Assembly: GCA_033807775.1 (NCBI GenBank)
Contig: CM066312.1
Coordinates: 29,733,696-29,797,695, forward strand
Direction: 5' to 3'
DNA length: 64,000 nucleotides
Source: Saussurea involucrata
Taxonomy: Eukaryota; Streptophyta; Magnoliopsida; Asterales; Asteraceae
The position numbers and the translations under genes were made by a program. The notes beneath the pieces are model-generated. The model searched no databases. It had not been told where the DNA came from and saw only the letters and a program-made list of their open reading frames with translations. Shown one piece after another: positions 21,237 to 32,160 of this stretch. Positions within the stretch are counted from its first letter, which is position 1; each line of letters begins with the position of its first letter.

Positions 21237-22020
21237 TTAATCATAATTTTCATTCAATATTTTAAAAATAATTATTAGTCATTCAAAGTTTATAAATTTG
21301 AGTGAAGAATACTTATTTTCATCCTATTGAATATTCATTATGATTTGTTTAAATTTGAATTCCGTTCAGTATTGTACAAAGTGTATTTCAATTTTATTCT
21401 TTTTACCGTATGTACTTCAATTTTATCAGTTTATACTCTTTCTGCAGTTTGATGTGTGTACTCATGTGTTTAGGGGGAGCAATAAAAAACCTAAGCATTT
21501 GTTAAGGGGGAGCATAAACACAATGTGTTTGATCAACAAGTCTAGAGTCCTTGAAGAAAAGGTAAGTGTTCTACCTCAAATGATTTGTGCAAACCCTACT
21601 TGATGAAAATTATTTTGTCAAAACTTATGCATCTTTGTAGGGGGAGCAAAATGATTTTAAAATAACACTGTGAGAATTCGAGTTAAAAGATGAACATCTT
21701 TTAATTTGAAAAGTTCATTTTTTGAAAATGTTCAACTCCTGGATGTTGTCGTACAAGTTGTGCCCGACTACAAAGTTTAGTCGTACACGCTTTGACCGAC
21801 AACTTATCCAAGTCGTATAAGTTGTATCCGACTACAATGTTAGTCGTACAACCTTCATCTGACAGTTACTGTGCATAATGCCAAGTCGTACAATTCTTGT
21901 CCGACTTCTTTGAATCCTTTGTCGTACACTTCTTCGTCCGACTAAGATGAACTACTCGTACATTCTTTCGTATGACTAGTTGACTCGTGGCCGGTCAACC
22001 GTTTGGACCAGTCATTGCAT

Positions 22021-22064
22021 GCCACGTGTCGCTCTAACTTGAGATGTATATATAGAGCGGTTTT
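22021..22064 (+). promoter_or_regulatory. Candidate ORF3 promoter: G-box plus TATA (copy 2)
   Basis: CACGTG 22023-22028 and TATATATA 22047-22054, unchanged from copy 1. This copy precedes the long ORF3 starting at 22671. Confidence 0.5.
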
Positions 22065-22670
22065 TCAAACGTTTCATTTTGTCTGACTTTTGCAAAACCC
22101 ATATTCTCTCAAAGTGTGAAATCGAGTGTGTTGATCATTTGTTGCTATTTTTGTTTATGTGGACTCATACTCGGTTCAGGTTAGTGATTCTATTCTCAGT
22201 ATTGATTTTCATCCATCATTGTATTAGTTTTCTTGATTTCTAGTTTTGTCGAAAAGGGTTATAGAAAACCTTTCGTATTCTGTGGTCTAATCACTCATTG
22301 TGTTAGTTTTGTGTAAAAATATGTTAGAATAAGACTTCTGATAGCAAATCGCACATAGGGTATTTGTTTTACAAGCCTTAATTTCGAAAATCTTAGATCT
22401 GGGTTTGAAACTTCATGTTAGTTCGAAGTCCTCATAACTGTCGTACAACACTTGTTCTTCAAAATATCATAACTGTCGTATAAAACAGAAACTCATAATT
22501 GTCGTACAAAGCTTTGTCCGATAACTTTTGGTCGTACAAGCCTTATACGACAATTTGTGTCATACGACTTGATGTGTTGTCCGACAGTAACCCACACTTA
22601 GGATTTTTTTGGAAATTCTTGGTGATTTGCAACTCATATCCCAATGGTCAAATTCTTTCAAACATAGATC

Positions 22671-25600
22671 ATGGCACACTTGCAAGAGCAGGGTGATGGA
22701 AATTCTTATGATGAGAATACTGTGATTCCATCACATCGTTCATCACATCCTTCGGTGAACGCGCACAATCTAGATACTGAACTTATTCTTCCACGAGATA
22801 AATTGGATCTCAAGCCCAACAACTACACTTTTGATTCAAATGTTCGCATGGATTATCATCTGATTGTGGAAATACTCAAAGGTCACCCGCTTCGAACTAC
22901 TCTTGAAAAGACACAACAAGTACCGGAGATTTATTTGCAACAAGCGTGGCATACCATTCAGTTTGTACCAAGATCAGAGACTAACAACTTCTTTACTCTG
23001 AAAGTTGATCACTTTGATACCAAAGTTACTTTGAAAAGGTTGCAGACTGTTCTAGATCTTCCGTACTCTCCTAATTTTGAAGACATGTTATCTGAAGAGG
23101 ATGTGTGCCAAGATATTATGCTCATGGGATATAATGATCCAAATCTTGGAGTTCTAACACGTGCATCTAAATTCAAGAGGAACTATCTACCACTGATCTA
23201 TTACACTCTTTTCAGTGTTGTTAATAGATGCATGACTTCTAAACACACGGGTGTTGACACTGCCAGTATCTCAGTTCTACGAATGTTCCATGCAATTGTA
23301 TTCGATCGCAAGATTGATTTTGCTGTGCTTGTATGGAATGATCTGATAGAGGTTGTCACCGACAAGTCAAAGCCATCAAATGCCAGATCGTTTGTATCGT
23401 TTTAGAGATTTCTTCAGATCATTATTACTTACATTATGGAGGCCAACCAAGAGATACCGCGAGGTGATGGAGATGATCTTGGTCCAACCAATTACATGAA
23501 GTATCTCTGAATTCCTAAAGGTCTACATTTTCCAAATATAATGATTTTACCTGAAGCACTTCTCGCGTACGCTGACCAAGAGTCACCATTCTTGAGTGAG
23601 TATAGAGAAGAGAATGCACTTCTGGCCCGACTAGAGCCGGTAGGGCCTACCCAAAGTGCCAACCAACTAGGTGAGAGTGGTGAGGGTCCAGTAGTTAGTA
23701 CGAGAGTTCAGGATACTGGGGTACCTGAACAGGGTGTGTTGAGAGGTAAAAATGATGTAAGGGGAAAAGGAGATGGGGGTGCTCTTGGTCAGGCGTCCCA
23801 GATTTTTGATGATGATGAAGAGATTCTTGGTTCAGAAGACACCGAGGAAGACTTAGATGATATTGATGCTGACATTGATGATCCAGCAAATCTTGTTTAT
23901 ACTGCAAGATCAAGTTCTGATGATGATAATGCGGAGGATGAACGAGAGGATGACAGTTCAGACGATGATGATAACAATGATGATCAGAATATGGATAATC
24001 TTGATTTTGTGGTTGAAAATGTTGTTACTGATTCTGGTGCTCGAGGAGTTATAAGGGGAAATGAGGGAGCATTAGTTGAAACAGAAAATGATGTGAGGAT
24101 GTGTGAAATGGAAAAAAACAACTATGGTGAGAGTGACAAAGAATCTGAAAAAGTTTTAACTACAGATTCTCCCCACACCGTATCTAGCCGGGTAGCCACA
24201 TCTACTGTCAGTGTGCGTTTGTCGCCACAAGACATTGAAGAAGCCGTAGTGGACCCAGCTACGCAATGCACAACCTCCATAAGCCACTCATCAACTTCTC
24301 AACAAGTTGGTGTTTCATTTTCACACAGGGGATTAGCACATACACTATCGGCAACACAATCGGTGTTCACTGGTATTGAAATAGATAGGAAACAGCCCTG
24401 GCCATCGACTTCGCTTGTATGCACATTGAGTCTAGATCCTTTTGGATATACTTCATTTCCTAGGACACGAAGGCCGCTCGTCACATCATCATTGGTCACA
24501 CAAAACGTTGGAGTTCTTCGTAATCCAACCGGAACGCCCCGAGTGCAGCCGCCATTCATTGGTACTGTGCGAGGATCGGGCGGAAGTCCTGTCAATGTTA
24601 ACACTATGCCAGCATTGAACACAGGCCATTCAGTCTCTATGGCTGCATTGTCAACCAGTAACCTAAGTGGTCTGGGTGTTAGTTCCCGTGCTCCGAATTC
24701 ACGTGCTCTGATGGGTCCTCCTCCCCATAACTATGTATCTGTGAAACTGCTCAAAGTAGCCATTCAGTCTCTCAACAACAGTCACAAAGCTCAAATAGCA
24801 GAATTGAAGGATGTTATTGTGCATTGTCTGCCGATGTTCATAAAGTGATCAAAGGGAAATTTGTTGCCGAATCTTCTTCCACACCATCTGAAACTCAACC
24901 AGAATTTCAACCAGAATCTCAACCAAACCCAAAGGTATATCCAAATTTACCTTTACATGAACTCAAGTCTCAAATGCTTACCAAGTTACTAGAACAAGGA
25001 GATAACAACACACAAGAGGAAGTGGATCTAATTGGTCTACTTAGAAGGCAAACCGAACAACACTCTACCTTACCATCCCAAGCCGATTTTCAGAATCTAC
25101 AACAGTCAATGACATATTTGACAGGTGCTATTTCTTTTGGTTTCAAAGCTTTTTCTGATAGAATCAAGGCGTTGGAGGATACTTGTAAAAGTCAGGCCAA
25201 CTCTGATAAACGCAAGCATGATGATCAAGATCCCGATCATGATCACCATGAGGGGGAGATGAGGAAGAGACAACGAGTTGGTGAAGCTAGTGGTTCGGGT
25301 ACTCAAATGCCTGAAAATGTGGAAACTAATGTTGAAACGGGTACTGGTAATGTTGGTAGTACTCAAGTGAATGAGAGTGAGGATTTGGGATTTCTGAATG
25401 TTGTTAGTCCTACGGTTGAAAGGCCTGATGGATGTGACAAAAGGACGTTTGAGGAACGAATGGCAGATGATTTTATTCAAGATGTTATATATGTTGATTC
25501 TAAAGATGGCCCAGAGATAACAGTTGTAAAGATCAAAGAAGAATTGGATGATGTGTTTGATGGGGTAAATGTGCAACCGGGTTCAGATTCAGAAAATGAA

Positions 25601-26594
25601 AATGAGAATGCAGCTCAAGTGCCTGATCCAGTGATAGAAGTACCTGTGATTCTTGACTTGTCTGAAGGAAAAATAAAAGATGTGTCTGTGGCTGAAATGA
25701 GAAATCATCAAATGTTAATTGATAGAGAGGCCTTGATTGAAAGAAGAGGACACATAACTGGTATTATTACTCCATTTCAAGAAGATATCCGGAGTGATCT
25801 ATTCTTGAAAGTCATTCAGTCGATTGATAAGGTAAAACTGTATTCCATTGAGAAGCTTTCAAGACTCCACCAGATTGAATATCTATCTACACATGATGGG
25901 CAACAAAGATCGTGAACTTGAATGTGTGAGAACAAATAAAGAAATAGTGAAGATCAACAAGATAGAATCTGAAAAGATTCTAAATGTTTTCTTTCCGAGA
26001 TTCTATGTTTTCAGAACTGACGGAAAGGGATGGAACTTCAGTGAAGCCGACTTCAAGTCATTAACCTGTGAAGACTTCTTTCGGTTATATGATATTCTTG
26101 CACGGATGCCAAACAAGAATATTACCTATTTTGAAGCCTATCAAGCAGTCAAAAGATTCATGAAGAACTTGGTCAAACTGGCATATCTAACAAATTTTCA
26201 AATGGCGTTGGAAGGAAATCAGATTAGAGTGAATACTAGAAGACCAAATAGAAACTTGCCAGATATACAAGGTATTTCACTCTATACTGTGTTAGAAAAA
26301 CCATAATTTGGTGTTGTCTATCACAATGGTCAAAAGAAAAAGAAGTTCCTCAGATTCATTGAAGTGAACAAGTATTGTGATGGCACACTCAAAATGATCA
26401 AGATAAGGCTGGATGAAAGAATCAGACTGGATGAACAGAAGTTGGTAACTTTGAAAGAGAAAGAGAAAGTAATGATCAACAAGGCACTGAAAGCAATTGA
26501 AGATAGACTGGAATACAGGCATGCACTCAGAAGATTTGAGATCATATTTGGAATCAGGAAAAGGTACATTCCACCAGAGCTGCTCAGAAGATGA
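22671..26594 (+). pseudogene. Sirevirus ORF3 of O, nearly full length
   Basis: About 1300 codons from ATG 22671 to TGA at 26592-26594. N-terminal domain 1-245: LQQAWHTIQ, KVTLKRLQTVLDLPYSPNFE, RNYLPLIYYTLFSVVNRCMT, VLRMFHAIVFDRKIDFAVLVW; this resembles a domain common in Asteraceae copia ORFs (recalled, not searched). Then MILPEALLAY, an Asp/Glu/Ser-rich linker (about 23800-24150), a coiled-coil-like part with LEDTCKSQANSDKRKHDDQDPD, and the FYVFRTDGKGWNFSEADF block (about 25980-26060). Last come LAYLTNFQMALEGN and a C-terminal domain (LRFIEVNKYCDGTL, RFEIIFGIRKRYI). Lesions: stops at 23403, 23508 and 26304, and two mutually compensating frameshifts near 24830 and 25900. No signal peptide, membrane span or enzyme motif is visible. 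It lies in the envelope-like position of Sireviruses; its role is unknown. Confidence 0.75.
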
Positions 26595-26616
26595 AGTTTA
26601 TTTGGCTCACTTGAAT

Positions 26617-26630
26617 ACAAAGGGGGAGAA
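26617..26630 (+). other. Polypurine tract of O
   Basis: ACAAAGGGGGAGAA directly before the LTR. Confidence 0.85.
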
Positions 26631-26860
26631 TGTTAGTGTTCAAATTATAAGTTGTATTCAAGTTGAGGGACTCATCTTGTAACTTTCCAATCTAAGTATA
26701 AATAGCTTAGATGTGCTTACATTTCAAGTTAACACTTACAATTCCAATATCATTCCTTTGTAAACTCTCTCAACTTTGTAACTCATACCTTTGAAGATCA
26801 ATCGGAGATGGATTGATTTCATTCTAGTTCTTGATCATATTACTTGTATCTGGGATCACA
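26631..26860 (+). repeat. 3' LTR of O
   Basis: 230 bp, TGTTAGTGTTC...CTGGGATCACA, with TATAAATAG at about 26697. The 5' partner is outside the window or lost. Confidence 0.8.
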
Positions 26861-26880
26861 ATCATCAAATAGGGGGAGAT
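26861..26880 (+). other. Polypurine tract of element P
   Basis: ATCATCAAATAGGGGGAGAT abuts the P LTR. It equals the context next to the T LTR at 53895-53914 (reverse strand). Only 20 bp of P's interior remain here because O lies immediately upstream. Confidence 0.75.
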
Positions 26881-27843
26881 TGTGGATCCAAACCCTCAGT
26901 GATTTGATAATGACCCTGAGAAACACTTAGTGAAAATTGTAAGTAAACAATATGTATTAATGTTTTGCCATCAAAGAAAATATACTAAGTCTGTTTAGTA
27001 TCGCTGATGGAAAACACACTTTAATTTATACTTCAGCAAACACTGTACATCAGTGAGCCCTGAGCCTGTTCAGTCTCACTGATGATCGCTGAAAGCTTTA
27101 TCTGTAATTGTTTGCTTATGATCCCTGAAGACAAGATTCGCGTCAACCAAGTTTGAAGCTGAAATCGAAGAACAAGCTGAAGAACGAGGGACTAAGTCTA
27201 CTAGTGACCTGATGTGGATATCAGCGAAGACAAGACTAGTCCATTCCACGCGAAGTTTCAAGTTGAAGACTTCAGCGAACGCTGAACTTTATCATTCACT
27301 GATAAAGATCCATTCAGCAAGCGTTGATCATAAAGCCTATTCTACAAGCAACTTTTGTCTTATCTCCTTGCACACCCCTGTACGATTTTGTCAGAACGAA
27401 CATCCCTTTTGTCTAAGATCGTACAAACCACTCTGCAACTACACTGTTCATCATGCGGCCACTAGGATGTTTGCTGAATTCAAATTCATGCAACCAACCA
27501 GAAGATGCCATGTGTAAAGGTATACTGACTTGCATTAAATGCATGCAGTATAAATAGAGAACCCTACTTCATTTGTGAAGTGCTCGACATCTCTTCTCGC
27601 TGAACTACTTAGTGCAAGAAAACTATCCTTAGTTTTCTTATCTTCCTTCTCTCTATTTCTTAGTGCAAGAAATCCGTGTGATTCTCGTAGTTTGTTTAGG
27701 TTAGGTTTTAACTTAATCTTGTTCCGCAACAAACTGTAAATTGTTTGATATAAATCAATAAACAATTTAGAAAGATAAAAATTTGTGTTTGTATTCACCC
27801 CCTCCCCCTTCTACAAACTTGTATAACCCCTTTGGGACCAACA
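26881..27843 (+). repeat. 3' LTR of Sirevirus P
   Basis: 963 bp, TGTGGATCC...GGGACCAACA. Contains TATAAATAG at 27549-27557 and, upstream of it, many CACTGATG/CGCTGA words (26890-27320). The G-box seen in T and U (ACACGTGT) appears here as CATGTG, as expected from CpG decay. Homologous to 47649-48530 and 53014-53894. Confidence 0.8.
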
Positions 27844-28298
27844 GAAAAACATACAGAGCGAGCTAAGTATTATGTACATTACATATACAAATCCAAAATC
27901 TTAACAAAATTACAAGTTCATAACCAAAAGATAAATCGTCACTAGGAAGGATTATCCCAAAAAGTCGCTTGTGTGGCTCTCGTCACTTTGCCCCAATCCC
28001 GAGTCTACATCATCTACCTGTCGTGCACAGAAAAACACATGGCTGAGCGACATGCTCAGTGAACGAATTATAAAATAAAAATAATAGTAATCCAAAGAAC
28101 AAATCATTAAAATAAGGTACAATGAAAATAAATTAATCATTGAAATCAAGTCGGTTGAAATATATATTCAATGAACCGATAATCCGAAATCATGATGATC
28201 CGAAATATAACTCGAAAACAACCACAAATCCAAAACAACGGAAGTCAACATCAAAGTCTCAAATCATATAAATTCTTGTTTCCGTGCAACAAAGACAC
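27844..28298. other. Unassigned sequence between P LTR and LINE
   Basis: AT-rich, no coding frame. A block containing CTGAGCGACATGCTCAGTGA looks LTR-like, but no partner is found. Confidence 0.4.
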
Positions 28299-28545
28299 GT
28301 TTTTTTAGAGGAAAAATCCAGGCAGTTTTATAGCAATGAAAAAAAGGAAAAAACAACAGGCAAAAGCCCACCATCCAAGCCAATCGGCAAACCAATACAA
28401 GTTGGCAACAACGCCATACCAAGCAACTAGCAACCAAAATAAGCACAAGCTAACAGAGCTAAACAAGCTAGAAAAGAAGATTACAAAGCAAGTATGCCAA
28501 AGCCACCACCACAAAAGCGAGAACCTATCAGCCCGAAAAAAATAT

Positions 28546-31500
28546 CTAGCCATCATCAACACGCATCCTTTTCTGCCGATTTTTCATCTTCCAAGCCACT
28601 TTTATCGACACAATGGCCAAAACCTCCTTCACAAGCTGCATTGCAGGATGGTAGACATTGGTAAAGATTCGTCTATTCCTCTCTTGCCATATAAAATACA
28701 CTGTCGCTGAAAGAGGCAACTGATGGATATACAGTTTTGGGCCTAGTAGTGTACTCGAAAGAGCCTCCACAATCTCATCCCAAGTACTTGGGAAACTATG
28801 ACAGTTAACCGCTCGACAAACGTCCTTCCAAACAAGATTGGAGAAAACACAACCAAAAAAAGATGAGAATGGGAATCCATGCACGTCCCACAAAATACAC
28901 ATTGAAAATCAGGTGGGTCTTCCTTCCAAGCAATGATACGGTCATGCGTAGGATGTCTACGAAGGCAACCAATCCACATGCAAAACGCATGCTTTGGCAC
29001 ATGGCCATTAAACCAAACATGCTTACTCCATGGAATGATCTCACGCGGACCATCCAACCTACGGTATGCTTCACGAACAGAAAAATCGATTAAGTTATCA
29101 TGCATATCAACCCAACACAAGGTGTCGCGACCATCATTCCCCAAGGTCGGTAATTGAATATCCGCAAGTTCAGAATAGCGTTCCACCCACGATTGAGGCC
29201 AAGCACCATGAATCATCTCATAAAGGTCCCGAACCGAAGAACGAGGCGTAAGATTATGCGCAGAAATAAACCGAAAAGATATAATCGAGGAAAGATTACC
29301 ATGTCGAAGCCACACATCATCCCATGCATTCGTGTCACTCCCATCCCCTAAAGACACCCGAAAGAAATGGCACAAATGAGGCCTAAGATTCATAAGCTTA
29401 GTAAAAATCCAAGACCACGATGAGTTTCGCCGAGCCCTCCAAAAAGGAATTCCACGTAAACAATGTACATAAACCCAATTCACCCACAACGAATTGCGCT
29501 TACAAATGATATCCCAAATGTTCTTGGCCAATAGAGCATGATTCCACGTGGTCAATCGTTTAAGGCATAAACCACCACAATCACTTGGTTTACAAACATC
29601 CCTCCATGCGATCCGACACCTGCCCCTCGAAGAGTCTCCTTGGGACCATAAGAAGTCCCGGAATAACGCCTCTAGTTGATGAATCACCCCCGACGGTATC
29701 TCGAAAATGGCCATCCAATAAAGTTGGAACGATTGAAGGACCGAGGCAATGGGTTGTTTTCTACCTCCAAAGGAAAGAAACTTGGTTTTCCAGTTATGAA
29801 CACGACTCCGTACCTTATTCACCAACACACCATAATCCGCCATCTTTAATTTTTTCGGAGATAATGGAACACCCAGATATCGTATGGGAAAATTTCCCAT
29901 TCGGAAAGGAAGACATGCCAAAATAGTGTTTTGGACATTCATGGGTACATTGCCAAAGAAAACTTCACTTTTTGCGAGACTCGGAGATAATCCCGAACGA
30001 ATTCGAAATAAATGAAGAGCCCTCTTAAGAACCTCCACAGATTCAACATCTCCTCTCGTGAATACAAACAAGTCGTCCGCAAAACATAAATGTGTGATTT
30101 TAAGCTCACCACATCCTTTATGGTAACCAAAGTTCACCGCCTCCTCAATACATTTTCGAAAAATCATAGCAAAGCCCTCCATAACAATAGTAAAAAGATA
30201 GGGAGAAAGAGGGTCACCTTGCCGTTGTCCGCGAGCACCTTTAAAAAAAACCATGTGTATCACCATTGATTGCCATCGAGAAAGAAGGTGAAGTGATCAT
30301 CTCTTTAATCCAAGCCACCATCACAGGGTGAAACCCCATCCCATTAAGCATGCTAAGCAGATAGTTCCAATCAACTGTATCATATGCCTTCTGCACGTCA
30401 AATTTAAAAGCACAACGAGGAGGTCCCGAATCAATATGACAACCCTTAACAAGTTCATGGGCCATCAAAATGTTATCAGAAATCCGTCTCCCCGAGATAA
30501 ATGCATATTGGGCCTCTCCCACCAAGTAATTAAGAGACTCCTTCATACGATTCACAATAATTTTACTTATACATTTATATAACACCGAACAACAAGATAT
30601 GGGACGAAAATCCGTTACCATCGTAGCATTTGGTCGCTTCGGTATAAGACACACCAAGGTGTGATTCAATTCCTTTGCGAGGTGACCGCGGTAGAAGAAA
30701 TTGTGAATGGCAATAGATACGTCCGGACCCACTACCTCCCAAGCAGATTTAAAGAACTTTGCCGTAAAGCCATCAGATCTAGGGGCTTTATCATTCCCAA
30801 TTTGGAACATTGCATTCCGTATATCCATATCAGTAATTGGTCGAATCATGTCAAGCGCCTCAGACAACGAGAGTCTCCGAGTAAAGAAATCCGCTGGCAT
30901 GTCAGGAACAACCAAAGCATCCTGGACACCCAGAATCGATCGAAAATGCTCCGCAAACATCACCGGAACCTCATCCCCATGAACAAACTCACCCGAAGCA
31001 TCACAAATGGAATGTATGTGATGTGCATGGCGATTTTCCCATACCACCTTATGAAAGTATCGGGTGTTTGCATCTCCGTCCAACAACCAATGTACCTTAG
31101 CTCTTTGTCTTGCCGCACCCTCCTCATCCCAACACGCTTGTTGGTACGCTAACCGTAGGTGTGTAAGATCCTCGCGCAGCTCAATGTTACCAGGGTCTTG
31201 GTCACATGCAACCTGACCCGTATCTAACTCCACTTTCAAAGAGGCCACACGACTAGATAAATTACCATATGTAGACCGCAAATTCCGAAGGGGAGCCTTT
31301 AGGAGTTTGAGTCTTGAAGTCACACGGAACGTAAAAGTTCCTTCCACCGATGATTGCCACACATCCTCTACAACCTACAAAAAAAGAGGGTGTTCGACCA
31401 GAAAATTATCAAACTTAAATCCCCACACCTTCCGGCGAATGCCGCCCTTAAAGGCCAGAATACCCGACGAATGATCCGAGATACCACGAGGAAGAAACCG

Positions 31501-32160
31501 AGAGGTAGCATCATGAAAACGAGTTGTGAATTCAGAATTGACCATGATCCTATCAAGATTTCGTAGAATTCCTCCTTCTCCACATGGTTTTTGACACCAA
31601 GTATACTGAATACCCGAGTATCGCACATCAAAAACTTCAATATCCTCCACGCATTCAAAAAAATCAATCATATCAGAGTTACGTCTAGAGACCCCACCAT
31701 AACCATCATGAGGGAATAACATGGCATTAAAATCGCCCAAGATGACCCACGGCTTCGGCCCCAAAATTATGCGAAATTTTCGCAGGCCCGACCACAACTC
31801 ACGCCTAACAATACCGGAATTAGCTCCATATATAACTGAAAGAAAATAAGGTTCCTGCACCCCTCGTATATGAACTTCATAGTGTAAAAACTGATGGTGT
31901 GTCTCCAACACCATTACATCCATCACCCGTAAATCCCAAGCAATAACAATACGAGTACCACCATCCGAGCACACATTGTTTGAACCCCAAAACCATCTAC
32001 CAAACGTACGCTTACAAATATCCGGTAATGAAGCATTTTGCACATGGGTTTCCACAAGCGCACAAAAATTCACACCATTTGCGTGAATAAAGTTTCTAAC
32101 TTCCCGCTGCTTTATCGAGGCATTAAGGCCACGAATGTTCCATATAGCGAAATTTAACAT
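28546..32160 (-). pseudogene. LINE ORF2: endonuclease, reverse transcriptase, zinc domain
   Basis: Starts at ATG 32160 (MLNFAIWNIRGLN). Endonuclease 32160-31378 shows LVETH, VILGDFNAM, NLDRIMVN and GISDHS, the catalytic motifs of the EEP fold. TAG at 31375-31377 interrupts the frame. RT continues 31374-30241 (IPKRPNATMVTDFRPISCC, FKFDVQKAYDTVDWNYL) until an 8-T run near 30241 shifts the frame. The next segment, 30266-28743, has GQRQGDPLSPYLF, the catalytic CFADDLFVF, and the C-terminal zinc-binding region (CVFCGTCMDSHSHLF). A T7 run near 28860 shifts the frame again, and 28902-28546 supplies the end. Catalytic residues are all present, so only these lesions disable it. Both shifts are in homopolymers and should be checked as possible sequence errors. 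Confidence 0.85.

Larger units (their letters stand above)
20936..23199 (+). repeat. 2264-bp tandem duplication, copy 2
   Basis: Head-to-tail with copy 1. The junction sequence around ATGCATGACTTC also occurs at 23228-23239 inside the intact ORF3, identifying the exchange point. Confidence 0.9.
18321..26860 (+). mobile_element. Element O: 3' half of a (+) Sirevirus with internal tandem duplication
   Basis: Plus-strand order: RT fragment, RNase H tail, post-pol region with polypurine boxes, palindromic-word array, candidate ORF3 promoter, ORF3, polypurine tract, 3' LTR. A 2264-bp segment from RNase H into ORF3 is present twice. Its 5' half is interrupted by H or lies outside the window; the gag/protease remnant at 1-246 could be part of it. 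The 3' LTR is followed by ATCAT, which fits insertion into the polypurine region of element P. Confidence 0.7.

Noticed and set aside
22671..26594. Calling ORF3 a retroviral-type envelope gene
   Set aside because: No signal peptide, hydrophobic membrane segment or cleavage site is visible in O, N1 or R. Only the genomic position recalls envelope.
28336..29251. Plus-strand open frames opposite LINE ORF2
   Set aside because: Shadows of the RT frame. No independent motif.
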